From: Oscillospiraceae bacterium
Lineage (GTDB): Bacteria > Bacillota > Clostridia > Saccharofermentanales > Saccharofermentanaceae
Direction: 5' to 3'
NCBI GenBank assembly: GCA_902782125.1
Contig: CACZMA010000003.1
Span: 1-64,000, forward strand
DNA: 64,000 nucleotides
Part shown: positions 54,549 to 63,418 of the stretch, one piece after another
How the letters are laid out: each line of letters starts with the position of its first letter
How positions within the stretch are numbered: the stretch's first letter is position 1
Program-made: the position numbers and the translations under genes
The notes under the pieces: model-generated
Told to the model about the DNA's origin: nothing
Seen by the model: only the letters and a program-made list of their open reading frames with translations
Databases searched by the model: none

Positions 54549-56017
54549 ACTTCAGGATGCACTTATACATACTGGCTAAGGTTATGCTCATCGAGGGCAT
54601 CCTTATGCTCATCCCGACTGTCTGCGCTCTGTTCTACGGAGAGACGGACAAGCTGATCATCTATCTGTCCTGCTCGGCAGTCAGTGCACTGCTCGGTCTT
54701 GTCATCAGTAAAATCAAGCCCAAGAACACCAACATCTACCTCAAGGACGGCTGCGTCGTTACCGCTGAGAGCTGGCTTCTGCTCTCGCTCATCGGATGCG
54801 TTCCCTTCCTTATTACCGGCGAGATACCGAGGTTCACGAATGCTGTTTTCGAGACCGTGTCCGGATTCACCACGACAGGTTCTTCGATCCTTACCGACGT
54901 CGAGGCGTTGTCACACGCTTCGCTGATATGGAGATCGCTCACACACTGGATCGGCGGTATGGGAGTCCTCGTATTCCTCCTCGCCGTCGTGCCCATGTCG
55001 GGAGGGTCTAACATGAACCTTCTCATCGCTGAGAGCCCGGGACCTTCCGTAGGCAAGCTGCGCCCCAAGGTCCGTTCTACGGCAAAGGCGCTCTACCTTA
55101 TCTATCTCGGTCTTACCCTGCTCGAGATCCTTGTCCTCGTCATCGCAGGAATGCCGGTCTTCGACAGTCTCTGCTCGGCTTTCGGTACTGCCGGTACGGG
55201 CGGATTCGGCATCAGGAATGACAGCTTCGCATCTTATGCTCCGCACATCCAGTGGATAGTCGCGGTCTTCATGATAGTCTTCGGCGTAAACTTCAATTTC
55301 TACTATCTGATCTTAGCCAGACAGCCCGGCAAGGCGTTCAGGATGGAAGAGATCAGAGGATATCTTCTTGTCATCCTCGCAGCCGTAGCCGTTATCTGCG
55401 TCAACACTTTCAGCATCACGGGAGAGCTCTGGAGCACACTGAGGAATTCAGTCTTCCAGGTAGCGACGATCATAACGACGACGGGATTCGCGAGCACCGA
55501 CTTTGACACCTGGCCCACGCTGTCGAAGCTCATACTCGTGTCTCTGATGTTCATAGGTGCATGTGCGGGATCCACCGGCGGCGGCATCAAGATCTCGAGG
55601 TTCCAGATAAGGCTCAAGACTCTCACCAGGGAGATAGACAGATATCTCCATCCCCGCACGGTCAAGAAGATCCAGATGGACGGCAAGCCTCTGGATGCCG
55701 AGGTCATCCGTTCCGTTACGGTCTACTTCATGGCATTCCTGCTTCTGTTCTCTGCATCCGTTGCCATCGTATCCATAGAAGGGTATGACCTCGTTACGAG
55801 CTTTACCTCCGTCGCGGCGACGATCAACAATATCGGACCGGGACTTGCGATGGTCGGACCTACACAGAACTTTGCGTTCTTAAGCGACCTGTCCAAGTGG
55901 GTCCTCATCGTAGACATGCTCGCGGGAAGACTCGAACTCTTCCCTCTCATAATCTTCCTCTATCCGGGAACTTACAGGAACTCGTATCAGAATAAACTGC
56001 CGAGGATCATCAGATAA
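54545..56017 (+). CDS. trkH: Trk potassium uptake channel TrkH/KtrB family
   Basis: This is the membrane pore of the Trk system. Four pore-loop repeats can be seen: TTGSS, GTAGTGGFG, TTTGFASTDF and GACAGSTGGG. About ten hydrophobic segments fit the four M1-P-M2 units plus two N-terminal helices. Length is 490 residues. It overlaps trkA by 4 bases. The gene ends 4 bases before the convergent helicase gene, leaving no room for a separate terminator. Confidence 0.95.
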   Translation: MNFRMHLYILAKVMLIEGILMLIPTVCALFYGETDKLIIYLSCSAVSALLGLVISKIKPKNTNIYLKDGCVVTAESWLLLSLIGCVPFLITGEIPRFTNAVFETVSGFTTTGSSILTDVEALSHASLIWRSLTHWIGGMGVLVFLLAVVPMSGGSNMNLLIAESPGPSVGKLRPKVRSTAKALYLIYLGLTLLEILVLVIAGMPVFDSLCSAFGTAGTGGFGIRNDSFASYAPHIQWIVAVFMIVFGVNFNFYYLILARQPGKAFRMEEIRGYLLVILAAVAVICVNTFSITGELWSTLRNSVFQVATIITTTGFASTDFDTWPTLSKLILVSLMFIGACAGSTGGGIKISRFQIRLKTLTREIDRYLHPRTVKKIQMDGKPLDAEVIRSVTVYFMAFLLLFSASVAIVSIEGYDLVTSFTSVAATINNIGPGLAMVGPTQNFAFLSDLSKWVLIVDMLAGRLELFPLIIFLYPGTYRNSYQNKLPRIIR

Positions 56018-56021
56018 GATC

Positions 56022-57140
56022 TCACAGCTCGTAAGGCTTGGGATCCACCTTCGTATATCTCATTATCTCTTCCATGCGCGGCTTATCAAGATAAGCTACG
56101 AGTGAATAAGCCCTGCCCGATCTGCCGGCTCTGGCAGTCCTTCCTATCCTGTGAAGATAGAGCTCATTCTCCTTGGGAATATCGTAATTGAATACTGCTT
56201 CTATATCGTCGACATCGATGCCTCTGGCGACCACGTCAGTGGCTACGAGGATATCGAACTTGTCCTTGCGGTATGCATCCATCGTGCGGTTCCTGGTGCC
56301 CTGTCCGATGTCGCCGTGAAGGACCTCTGCCTTGAGACCTTTGGCTGCGAGCTTGGCGCATACCTTGGAAGCTTCCGCCTTTGTGTTGCAGAAGACTATT
56401 ACCTTGCGCAGTCCTTCCCTGCTTAATATCTTCATTATCGAATCGAGCTTGTCCTTCTCCGGACAGCTTACGATGTACTGGTCAATATCAGGGTGGTCCT
56501 GAGCTTTGGGCATTACGTCGATCTCTGCGGCATCTCCCATGAACTGCCATGTGATGTCCTGGATCTCACGGGGCATGGTAGCCGAGAACAGCGCGATCTG
56601 CTTGTCCTTGGGAGTAAGTGCCATTACCCTGCGGATATCGTTGATGAAGCCCATCTTGAGCATCTCGTCCGCCTCGTCTAAGACAAGTGTGTAGATCTGA
56701 GATATGTCGACCATCTTCCTTGTGACCATGTCGAGAAGTCTTCCGGGAGTAGCGACTATTACCTGGGGCTTCTTCGCGAGCTTCTCCTTCTGCACGTTCA
56801 TGCTCTGTCCGCCGATCAGCGAAGCGATGCGGAAGCCCTGTATGTATTTGCCGAGTAACTTGAGTTCAGTCGTTATCTGAAGAGCGAGCTCTCTTGTGGG
56901 GCAGAGTATCAACGCCTGTACGAATCTCGCATCGAGGTTCAGATATTCAAGTATCGGGATGCCGAATGCAAACGTCTTGCCGGTGCCGGTCGGAGCCTTT
57001 GCTATGACACTCATGTTATCCATCATGAGCGGGATAGCTTTCTGCTGTACCGTGGTAGGGCGCTTCACGCCCATCTTCTTAAGTGAATCCAGCACCTCTG
57101 GAGAGAGGTCGAGATCTTCAAATGTCAGTTCTTCAGTCAT
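56022..57140 (-). CDS. DEAD-box RNA helicase, core only
   Basis: This ATP-dependent RNA helicase has all main motifs: the Q motif at the start, APTGTGKT (I), PTRELA (Ia), VLDEADEM (II), FSATMP (III) and HRIGRTARAG (VI). At 372 residues it has just the two RecA-like domains, without the C-terminal extension seen in CshA, CshB or DbpA, so its RNA target cannot be inferred. The promoter at 57178-57207 is divergent from the deoB-deoC gene. Confidence 0.93.
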   Translation of the reverse strand: MTEELTFEDLDLSPEVLDSLKKMGVKRPTTVQQKAIPLMMDNMSVIAKAPTGTGKTFAFGIPILEYLNLDARFVQALILCPTRELALQITTELKLLGKYIQGFRIASLIGGQSMNVQKEKLAKKPQVIVATPGRLLDMVTRKMVDISQIYTLVLDEADEMLKMGFINDIRRVMALTPKDKQIALFSATMPREIQDITWQFMGDAAEIDVMPKAQDHPDIDQYIVSCPEKDKLDSIMKILSREGLRKVIVFCNTKAEASKVCAKLAAKGLKAEVLHGDIGQGTRNRTMDAYRKDKFDILVATDVVARGIDVDDIEAVFNYDIPKENELYLHRIGRTARAGRSGRAYSLVAYLDKPRMEEIMRYTKVDPKPYEL

Positions 57141-57177
57141 ATCAAGCCTTTAACGGTTAACCCTTAGTTACCGCAAA

Positions 57178-57207
57178 ACTATACCACAAATTGTTATAAT
57201 GTGTAAA
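57178..57207 (-). promoter_or_regulatory. promoter of the DEAD-box helicase gene
   Basis: On the minus strand there is TTTACA (57207-57202), an 18-base spacer and TATAGT (57183-57178). It overlaps the divergent -10 of the deoB-deoC gene. A GGTTAACC palindrome (57155-57162) lies in the leader. Confidence 0.55.
57192..57200 (+). promoter_or_regulatory. extended -10 promoter of the deoB-deoC gene
   Basis: TGTTATAAT fits TGnTATAAT, 35 bases before the ATG at 57235. No strong -35 is seen, as expected for an extended -10 promoter. Confidence 0.5.
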
Positions 57208-57234
57208 AAAGAATTCCCCCGCGGAGGATATGGT

Positions 57235-59064
57235 ATGGCTAAGCGTGTATTTCTTATTGTCCTTGACAGTTTTGGCATAGGCGGAGCGCCTGATGCGGTA
57301 GCCTTTGGAGACGAAGGCAGCAACACACTCGCGGCAGTCCTGTCGGATTCGGACAGGCCCTTCCCTAACCTTGCAAAGATGGGCCTTTTCTCAATAGACG
57401 GAGAAGACGATCCCAGGATAAAGGATTACCTGAAGGCGGCAGGACCGCTTCCCTGTCCCGTCGGTTCTTATGCGAGAGTAAGAGAACTGTCGCAGGGCAA
57501 GGACTCGACCATAGGTCACTGGGAGATAGCAGGCATTCTGTCAGACAAGCCCCTTCCCACATATCCGGACGGATTTCCCGAAGAAGTCCTCGATGCGCTT
57601 AAGGCTGCCACGGGCCGCGGGATACTCTGCAACAAGCCTTACAGCGGCACGGATGTCATCCGCGATTACGGTGAAGAACATATGAAGACGGGCGATCTTA
57701 TCGTCTATACTTCCGCTGACAGCGTTCTGCAGATAGCTGCGCACGAAGACGTTATACCGGTGGAAGAACTCTACGATATCTGCAGCAAGGCACGTGCGAT
57801 AATGACGGGAGATCATGCGGTCGGAAGAGTCATCGCCAGACCGTTCGAAGGCGTGCCGGGAGCTTTTACCAGGACTCCGAGAAGACACGATTACTCACTC
57901 AGCGCTCCTTCTTCGACTATGCTCGACATCCTCAAGGAGCAGGGTTTTGACGTCATCTCGATAGGCAAGATCTTCGACCTGTTCGCAGGCCGCGGGATAA
58001 CGGAATCCAACCCTACTTCCGGCAACACCGAAGGTATCGCAAAGACTATAGAGATGATGGACAGGGACTTCACGGGACTTTGCTTCACTAACCTCGTCGA
58101 CTTCGACATGAAGTACGGACACCGTAACAATATCCCCGGATATGCCGCAGCAATGCACGAATTCGATGATGCCCTCGGCACCATACTGAATAAGCTTAAG
58201 AGTGACGATCTTCTCATCATCACTGCCGATCACGGCTGCGATCCGTCCACGGAATCGACCGACCATTCCAGAGAGTGCATCCCCCTCCTCATTTACGGAG
58301 AAGGCCACATGGTGCCTCACAACATGGGCGAGCTCGCGGGCTTCAACAACATCGCGGGGCTGGTCACATCCGCTCTTATCGGCAGATCATATAAGAGGAG
58401 CTTTGAGCCGGAGACCGATTCCAACAAGCCTGATCCGGACAACATGATGAGCTTTGTTGATCTTACTAACCTTAAGGTCATCGCGACCGAAGATGACATC
58501 AGCTCACTGATAGAGCGTGCGGTATCTCAGGGCTGCGCTTCGGTTTGCATCCCTCCCTGCTATGTAAGCTACGGCAGCATGGTATCTGCAGGACGCATTC
58601 CGGTCTGTACTGTAATAGGATTCCCCAACGGTTATCAGACGGCGGGATCGAAGCTCTACGAAGCGCTCGAAGCTTGTGATAACGGTGCTTCAGAGATCGA
58701 CATGGTCATCAACAGATGCTTCGTCAAGACAGGCAGATGGGATGATGTCGCTTCCGAGATCAAGCTCATCTCCGACGGCGTTCATGCGAAGGGCGCTCTC
58801 TTAAAGGTCATCATCGAGACATGCGATCTCACCGAAGACGAGAAGAAACGCATGTGCAGGATAGTATCCGAAGCAGGTGCTGACTTTATCAAGACTTCTA
58901 CAGGATTCGGCACTGCAGGCGCGACTGCAGAAGACATCGCGCTGATGAGGCGTGAATGTGATGCTGATGTCAGGATTAAGGCTGCAGGCGGCATCAGATC
59001 TCAGGAAGCTGCGCATCAGATGCTGGATAACGGTGCGGTCAGGATCGGGGCGTCAAAGCTCTGA
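57235..59064 (+). CDS. fused phosphopentomutase-deoxyribose-phosphate aldolase (DeoB-DeoC)
   Basis: Two nucleoside-catabolism enzymes appear in one 609-residue chain. Residues 1 to about 390 are phosphopentomutase: VLDSFGIGGAPDA (metal Asp11), GKDSTIGHWEIAG, VDFDMKYGHR, TADHGCD and TDHSRE. Ser91 stands where the Bacillus enzyme has phospho-acceptor Thr85. Residues about 395-609 are deoxyribose-phosphate aldolase: ASVCIPPCYV, EIDMVIN, the Schiff-base Lys in LLKVIIET and a second Lys in DFIKTSTGFG. Together they turn deoxyribose 1-phosphate into glyceraldehyde 3-phosphate and acetaldehyde. ATG 57235 is supported by GGAGG 7 bases upstream; an in-frame extension to 57199 overlaps the promoter. 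Confidence 0.92.
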   Translation: MAKRVFLIVLDSFGIGGAPDAVAFGDEGSNTLAAVLSDSDRPFPNLAKMGLFSIDGEDDPRIKDYLKAAGPLPCPVGSYARVRELSQGKDSTIGHWEIAGILSDKPLPTYPDGFPEEVLDALKAATGRGILCNKPYSGTDVIRDYGEEHMKTGDLIVYTSADSVLQIAAHEDVIPVEELYDICSKARAIMTGDHAVGRVIARPFEGVPGAFTRTPRRHDYSLSAPSSTMLDILKEQGFDVISIGKIFDLFAGRGITESNPTSGNTEGIAKTIEMMDRDFTGLCFTNLVDFDMKYGHRNNIPGYAAAMHEFDDALGTILNKLKSDDLLIITADHGCDPSTESTDHSRECIPLLIYGEGHMVPHNMGELAGFNNIAGLVTSALIGRSYKRSFEPETDSNKPDPDNMMSFVDLTNLKVIATEDDISSLIERAVSQGCASVCIPPCYVSYGSMVSAGRIPVCTVIGFPNGYQTAGSKLYEALEACDNGASEIDMVINRCFVKTGRWDDVASEIKLISDGVHAKGALLKVIIETCDLTEDEKKRMCRIVSEAGADFIKTSTGFGTAGATAEDIALMRRECDADVRIKAAGGIRSQEAAHQMLDNGAVRIGASKL

Positions 59065-59994
59065 TCAGAAGGATACCTGGTTCTTACCCTCGCGCTTCGA
59101 CTTATTGACCTTTCTCTCGGCAACGGAAAGGAGCTTTGAGATGTCAGGCTCGTTCTTGTCGAATGTGGCGATACCTGCGGAGATGGTTATCTTCTGAGAC
59201 TGACCTTCGACTTCGATCGGACTTTCGGCTATGAAGTTTACCGTCTGCTTGACAAGGCCGTATGCCTGGGTCTTGTCTGTGGAGGGAAGGACTACTGCGA
59301 ACTCGTCGCCGCCGATACGGAAACATGTATCAGCCTTACGCGTACTCTTAAGGAGGAGATCCGCGATAGTCTTGAGGACAAGGTCGCCGTTCTGCTGACC
59401 GAACTGATCGTTGATCATGGTAAGGTCATCCACGTCAAGAAGGACTACGGAGAAAGTGCTGCCGTCATTCTTGACTTCGCTGTATACGCTCGCATACTTC
59501 TCGAGCGTCTCATAGAAATACTTACGGTTATAAAGTCCGCTCAGGTTGTCGACCCTGACCAGATGTTCCATCTCGAGATATGACTTCTGCAATTCCCTCT
59601 CGAGTGTCTTCGTCTCGGTGACGTCCTTGCTCGAACCCCAGGTGCCGATTATCTTGCCTTCCTTGTCAAAGAGCGGATACTTGGATGCCATGTAGTACTT
59701 CGTGGTGCCGTCATCCAATACGAGCTCCTCGATGACATTCAGCATGGGCTGGCCTGTAGCGATTATCACGAGCTCGGTCTCTCTTGCCGCCTGGGCAAAA
59801 TCCTTCGGGAAGAACTCAAAATCCGTCTTGCCGAAAAGCTCCTCGGGATTCTTTGCCCCGAGCTGATGCGCATGACCCAGATTGTTCCAGATGAACTTCG
59901 AATCCAGATCCTTGAAGTAAACTGTATCGGAAGAATAATCCCTGATCGTCTCAAGAACTATCTTATTGATCTCTTCTTTGTTAATGGCTGTCAT
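59065..59994 (-). CDS. PAS-GGDEF diguanylate cyclase
   Basis: This 309-residue cytoplasmic protein has an N-terminal PAS domain (about 10-130; KDLDSKFIWNN, GTWGSSKDVTE), a short coiled linker, and a GGDEF domain beginning DNLSGLYNRKYF. The active site GGDEF is intact, and the RKAD sequence five residues before it forms an RxxD inhibitory site, unlike the other cyclase in this window. GGAGG lies 9 bases before the ATG. Its stop directly abuts the stop of the convergent deoB-deoC gene. Confidence 0.9.
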   Translation of the reverse strand: MTAINKEEINKIVLETIRDYSSDTVYFKDLDSKFIWNNLGHAHQLGAKNPEELFGKTDFEFFPKDFAQAARETELVIIATGQPMLNVIEELVLDDGTTKYYMASKYPLFDKEGKIIGTWGSSKDVTETKTLERELQKSYLEMEHLVRVDNLSGLYNRKYFYETLEKYASVYSEVKNDGSTFSVVLLDVDDLTMINDQFGQQNGDLVLKTIADLLLKSTRKADTCFRIGGDEFAVVLPSTDKTQAYGLVKQTVNFIAESPIEVEGQSQKITISAGIATFDKNEPDISKLLSVAERKVNKSKREGKNQVSF

Positions 59995-60022
59995 ATCGGT
60001 TCACCTCCGGTTAAGCGGAAAG

Positions 60023-61321
60023 TCACAGCAACGGCTTGGACTCGGACTCCTTGATCTCTATTCCCTCTGCTTCAAGTGCATCGAAGAAGATGCTGCTGTC
60101 AAAGGAAGCGGGAGAGAATACGCCGGGCTTCTTCCACTTATCAGCCGACATAAGCTTGACGGAAGCGATGATCGCAGTGCCCTCAAGGTATTCTTCCGCA
60201 TCGACGCCGTACTTCTTGATGCAGTCTTCGTTATCGAGTTCTATGCTGTAACACTTCGTGATCTCTTTCTTGTCTTTCTCGCCGGTGATATAGATCTCGA
60301 GGACCCACTTGCCCTTGGAAGGTGCGGTCTTCTTGTCTCCGGTATCCTTCGATGCGTTCATCTTGGGAAGGACTTCCGCCACAAGATCTATGGGGGCAAC
60401 GCTGACACCTCCGACCTTGACCGGCTTGTCAGAGAGCAGCCCGAGCGATCTTAAGAGCTCGATCTGATCTTCAGGTGCCTTGTGCACTGTCTTTACCGCG
60501 GGCTCCTGATACGGCTCGAAATACCTGACACCTCCGACATCCGGGATCTCCTTCAGGAAGTCAGTAACGATCACGCTGTTTGCGACCGCAAGAGACTTGC
60601 CGGAACCGGCCTTGAGAGAATCCCTGTCAACTTCCTTGAGCTTGCCGCCTTCGAGGATGAATACCTTCTCGGAAGAGGCAGCCTTGTCCTTGGCCTCCTC
60701 CTTCTTGGTATCGCCTGAGACCTGAGCCGCCTTGATGTCTTCTGCGTACAGAGTCTCATCTACCACGGTCTCCTTGCCGCCTTCGGTCTTCTTGGGGACA
60801 TCACCATTGATGCGGACTATGTCTATCTGCTTGACTTTATCGAAATCCTTCGCCGCGCACTTCCTCGCGATCGTCGAGATAACACCGGGCATTACTCCTG
60901 CACCGCAGACGGCAGTCTTCTTCGCTGCCTGAAACTGGCCGAACTTCTTGAACTGCTCAGACAGCAGGGATGTCGCGGTAGGTGCCGTAGGAACTCCGAA
61001 GAGCTTCCCGTCAAGATAATCCGCGCCGGCCTTCGAAGCCAGGTCCATCGCTCCGGGAGCAAGCTCTGCCGGAAGGAGATTGATAACGAGTTCGGGAGCT
61101 ATGATCTTGATCATCAGCATCGCGCCTTCGACATTGGAGACATCGATACCGGAAGTGGTAACTCTTACTCCGCGGCTCTCGGCCATCTTCTTGAGCTCAT
61201 CGCATTCCTGCTTGCGCTTTGAAGCGAGGCATATCCCCGTTGCTATAGTCCTGTCCTTGCATAATTCCATGAGCAGGCGCTTTGTAATGTCATTACAGCC
61301 GAGGATCAATAGTCTCTTCAT
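60023..61321 (-). CDS. saccharopine-dehydrogenase-like oxidoreductase
   Basis: This 432-residue protein has an N-terminal Rossmann fold (LLILGCNDITKRLL), then VINLLPAELAPGAMDLASKAGADYLD and AVCGAGVMPGVIST, as in the saccharopine dehydrogenase/carboxynorspermidine synthase family. In bacteria such enzymes reduce imines in lysine or polyamine pathways. The charged insert near residues 205-225 (KKEEAKDKAASSEK) is unusual. Substrate cannot be assigned. It lies upstream of the PAS-GGDEF gene (28-base gap) and has a good promoter. Confidence 0.75.
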   Translation of the reverse strand: MKRLLILGCNDITKRLLMELCKDRTIATGICLASKRKQECDELKKMAESRGVRVTTSGIDVSNVEGAMLMIKIIAPELVINLLPAELAPGAMDLASKAGADYLDGKLFGVPTAPTATSLLSEQFKKFGQFQAAKKTAVCGAGVMPGVISTIARKCAAKDFDKVKQIDIVRINGDVPKKTEGGKETVVDETLYAEDIKAAQVSGDTKKEEAKDKAASSEKVFILEGGKLKEVDRDSLKAGSGKSLAVANSVIVTDFLKEIPDVGGVRYFEPYQEPAVKTVHKAPEDQIELLRSLGLLSDKPVKVGGVSVAPIDLVAEVLPKMNASKDTGDKKTAPSKGKWVLEIYITGEKDKKEITKCYSIELDNEDCIKKYGVDAEEYLEGTAIIASVKLMSADKWKKPGVFSPASFDSSIFFDALEAEGIEIKESESKPLL

Positions 61322-61369
61322 GGTATGTGCTGCCGGGCCTTTCCGTTACTCTTTAATAATTACTGATAT

Positions 61370-61398
61370 ATTTTACTTTGCTATGTCCAAATCGGCAA
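61370..61398 (-). promoter_or_regulatory. promoter of the saccharopine-dehydrogenase-like gene
   Basis: On the minus strand there is TTGCCG (61398-61393), a 17-base spacer and TAAAAT (61375-61370), about 50 bases before the ATG. Confidence 0.55.
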
Positions 61399-61496
61399 TT
61401 GCAAAATGATGAGGATTTTGATTATTTTTGTGTGTATCGGACCAATGTGCATAACCGCAAGGGATTTTGGCCTTTAGTTTTTGAATAATTGATGGT

Positions 61497-61525
61497 TTGC
61501 CGTTTGATGTATATGAGGTTAAGAT
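61497..61525 (+). promoter_or_regulatory. promoter of the amino acid ABC transporter
   Basis: TTGCCG (61497-61502), a 17-base spacer and TAAGAT (61520-61525) lie about 40 bases before the binding-protein gene. I see nothing else of note in the 243-base gap 61322-61564 apart from this and the divergent promoter. Confidence 0.5.
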
Positions 61526-61564
61526 TAGACAGGTGACAAAACCAAACCTAAGGAGTGTAAGATT

Positions 61565-62353
61565 ATGAAGACATTAACAAGCAAGATCCTTTCTGCTGTT
61601 CTTACAGGAGCTCTCGCTCTCGGAATAGCAGGATGCGCTCAGCCTGCGGCAAGCAATGACAACGGTCTTAAGACAGTTGAAGCAGGCAAACTCACAATGG
61701 CGACCAACGCTTTCTTCCCTCCCTATGAGTACTATGAGGGTGAGGACATCGTAGGTATCGATGCAGAGATCGCTCAGGCAGTTGCCGATAAGCTCGGACT
61801 TGAGCTCGTTATCGAAGATACCGAGTTCGATTCCATCATCGTAGGCGTTCAGTCGGGCAAGTATGACATCGGCTGCGCAGGCATGACGATCACTGAAGAG
61901 AGACTTCAGTCCGTCAACTTCACACAGCCCTACGCTACAGGCATCCAGTCTGTAATCGTTCCCGAAGATTCCGAGATCACTGATGTTGATACTCTTCTCG
62001 CGGGCGACTACATCGTCGGCGTTCAGACAGGTACAACAGGCGATATCTACATGACAGATGATATCGGTGAAGCAAGAGTTGACCGTTACCAGAAGGGTAA
62101 CGATGCGATCGTAGCCCTCACAAGCGGCAAGGTTGATGCTGTAGTCATCGACAACGAGCCTGCAAAGGCTTTCGTTGCTGCAAACGAAGGTCTTAAGATC
62201 CTTGATACGGCTTATGCCGAAGAGGAATACGCTATGTGCCTCAACAAGGACAACGAAGAGCTTCTCAACGCTATCAACCAGGCTCTCGACGAGCTCAAGA
62301 AGGACGGCACCATCGATGCCATCGTTGCAAAGTACATCCCTGCTGAGGGCTGA
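61565..62353 (+). CDS. polar amino acid ABC transporter, substrate-binding lipoprotein
   Basis: This family-3 binding protein captures an amino acid outside the cell. It has a lipoprotein signal with GIAGC (Cys24), then MATNAFFPPYEYYEG and VGIDAEIAQAVADKLGL, the classical N-lobe start, and GMTITEERLQSVNFTQPY in the hinge region. Length 262 is normal. The ligand (basic, polar or sulfur amino acid) is not evident. A strong hairpin separates it from the permease gene, which would give excess binding protein over transporter. Confidence 0.92.
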   Translation: MKTLTSKILSAVLTGALALGIAGCAQPAASNDNGLKTVEAGKLTMATNAFFPPYEYYEGEDIVGIDAEIAQAVADKLGLELVIEDTEFDSIIVGVQSGKYDIGCAGMTITEERLQSVNFTQPYATGIQSVIVPEDSEITDVDTLLAGDYIVGVQTGTTGDIYMTDDIGEARVDRYQKGNDAIVALTSGKVDAVVIDNEPAKAFVAANEGLKILDTAYAEEEYAMCLNKDNEELLNAINQALDELKKDGTIDAIVAKYIPAEG

Positions 62354-62382
62354 TACTTAGCAATTCAAGCTTAAATTTGAAT

Positions 62383-62425
62383 AAAGGACGGAAAAGACAC
62401 TTTATTTCCGTCCTTTTTCTTTTTA
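62383..62425 (+). terminator. intrinsic terminator between binding protein and permease genes
   Basis: AAAGGACGGAAA (62383-62394) pairs over 12 bp with TTTCCGTCCTTT (62405-62416), followed by a T-rich tract to 62425. It should stop most transcripts after the binding-protein gene and let a fraction continue. Confidence 0.88.
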
Positions 62426-62467
62426 TAATATTGTTTTCGACTGAATAAACACTTAGGAGACGGTCTG

Positions 62468-63418
62468 ATGATCGAAGAAGAGGAACAGATAGACATAAAG
62501 GAGAACGAAGCTCCCCGCAAAAAACTGTTCACCATGGAGAAGAGCAGCAGGACTTCCATACTCTTCGCCATTCTGTGCCTGATCATATCGGCAGCGAGCG
62601 TCGGATATTCGATCCTTCTTCTCGTTGATTATGATTATGCCATCCAGCTTCTCCGCTTCTATACCGACAGCGGTGCAGGCAAGGCTATCCTCGGATGGCT
62701 CATGGATCTCAATGCTCAGATCAAGCTCAACTTTGTCGACAAGGACAGATTTACCACATATATCCTGAGCGGTCTCGGCATAACTTTTACAGTTACGTTC
62801 TTTGCCACGCTCATCGGCATATTCCTGGGTGTCATCGTCGCTACGATCCGCTCCTCTCATGATAAGCTGGCAGAAGAACTCCGCCCCGGACTCGGCACAT
62901 CGGTCCTGAATTTTCTGAATGCCGTATGCAAGATCTATCTCACGGTCATCCGCGGAACACCTACGGTAGTTCAGCTCATGATTGCTTACTTTATCATCTT
63001 TGCCGCATCCAATAACAAGATCCTTATCGCCATACTCGCATTCGGCATCAATTCAGGCGCATATGTGGCGGAGATCATCCGAAGCGGCATCATGAGCGTC
63101 GATCCCGGACAGTTCGAAGCGGGAAGATCCCTGGGCTTCAACTATGTCCAGACGATGATCCACATCATCATTCCGCAGGCATTCAAGGCAGTGCTTCCGG
63201 CTCTTGCAAACGAATTTATCGTGCTCATCAAGGAGACATCCGTCTCAGGTTATGTCGGTCTTCAGGATCTTACCAAGGGCGGCGACATTATCAGATCACA
63301 GACTTATTCGGCATTCCTTCCTCTTATACTGGTTGCCGCTATCTATCTTGTTATCGTAATGTTCTTCACCAAGTTGGTATCTCTGCTCGAAGGGAGGCTG
63401 AGGAACAGTGAGCGTTAA
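62468..63418 (+). CDS. polar amino acid ABC transporter, permease
   Basis: This HisM/GlnP-type permease of 316 residues has an N-terminal extension of about 95 residues with an extra membrane helix (about 35-58). The core with [19 protein letters not shown] follows, and the ATPase-contact loop is [26 protein letters not shown] lies 8 bases before the ATG. The 3' end overlaps the ATPase gene by 11 bases. The long N-terminus is common in clostridial members. Confidence 0.92.
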   Translation: MIEEEEQIDIKENEAPRKKLFTMEKSSRTSILFAILCLIISAASVGYSILLLVDYDYAIQLLRFYTDSGAGKAILGWLMDLNAQIKLNFVDKDRFTTYILSGLGITFTVTFFATLIGIFLGVIVATIRSSHDKLAEELRPGLGTSVLNFLNAVCKIYLTVIRGTPTVVQLMIAYFIIFAASNNKILIAILAFGINSGAYVAEIIRSGIMSVDPGQFEAGRSLGFNYVQTMIHIIIPQAFKAVLPALANEFIVLIKETSVSGYVGLQDLTKGGDIIRSQTYSAFLPLILVAAIYLVIVMFFTKLVSLLEGRLRNSER

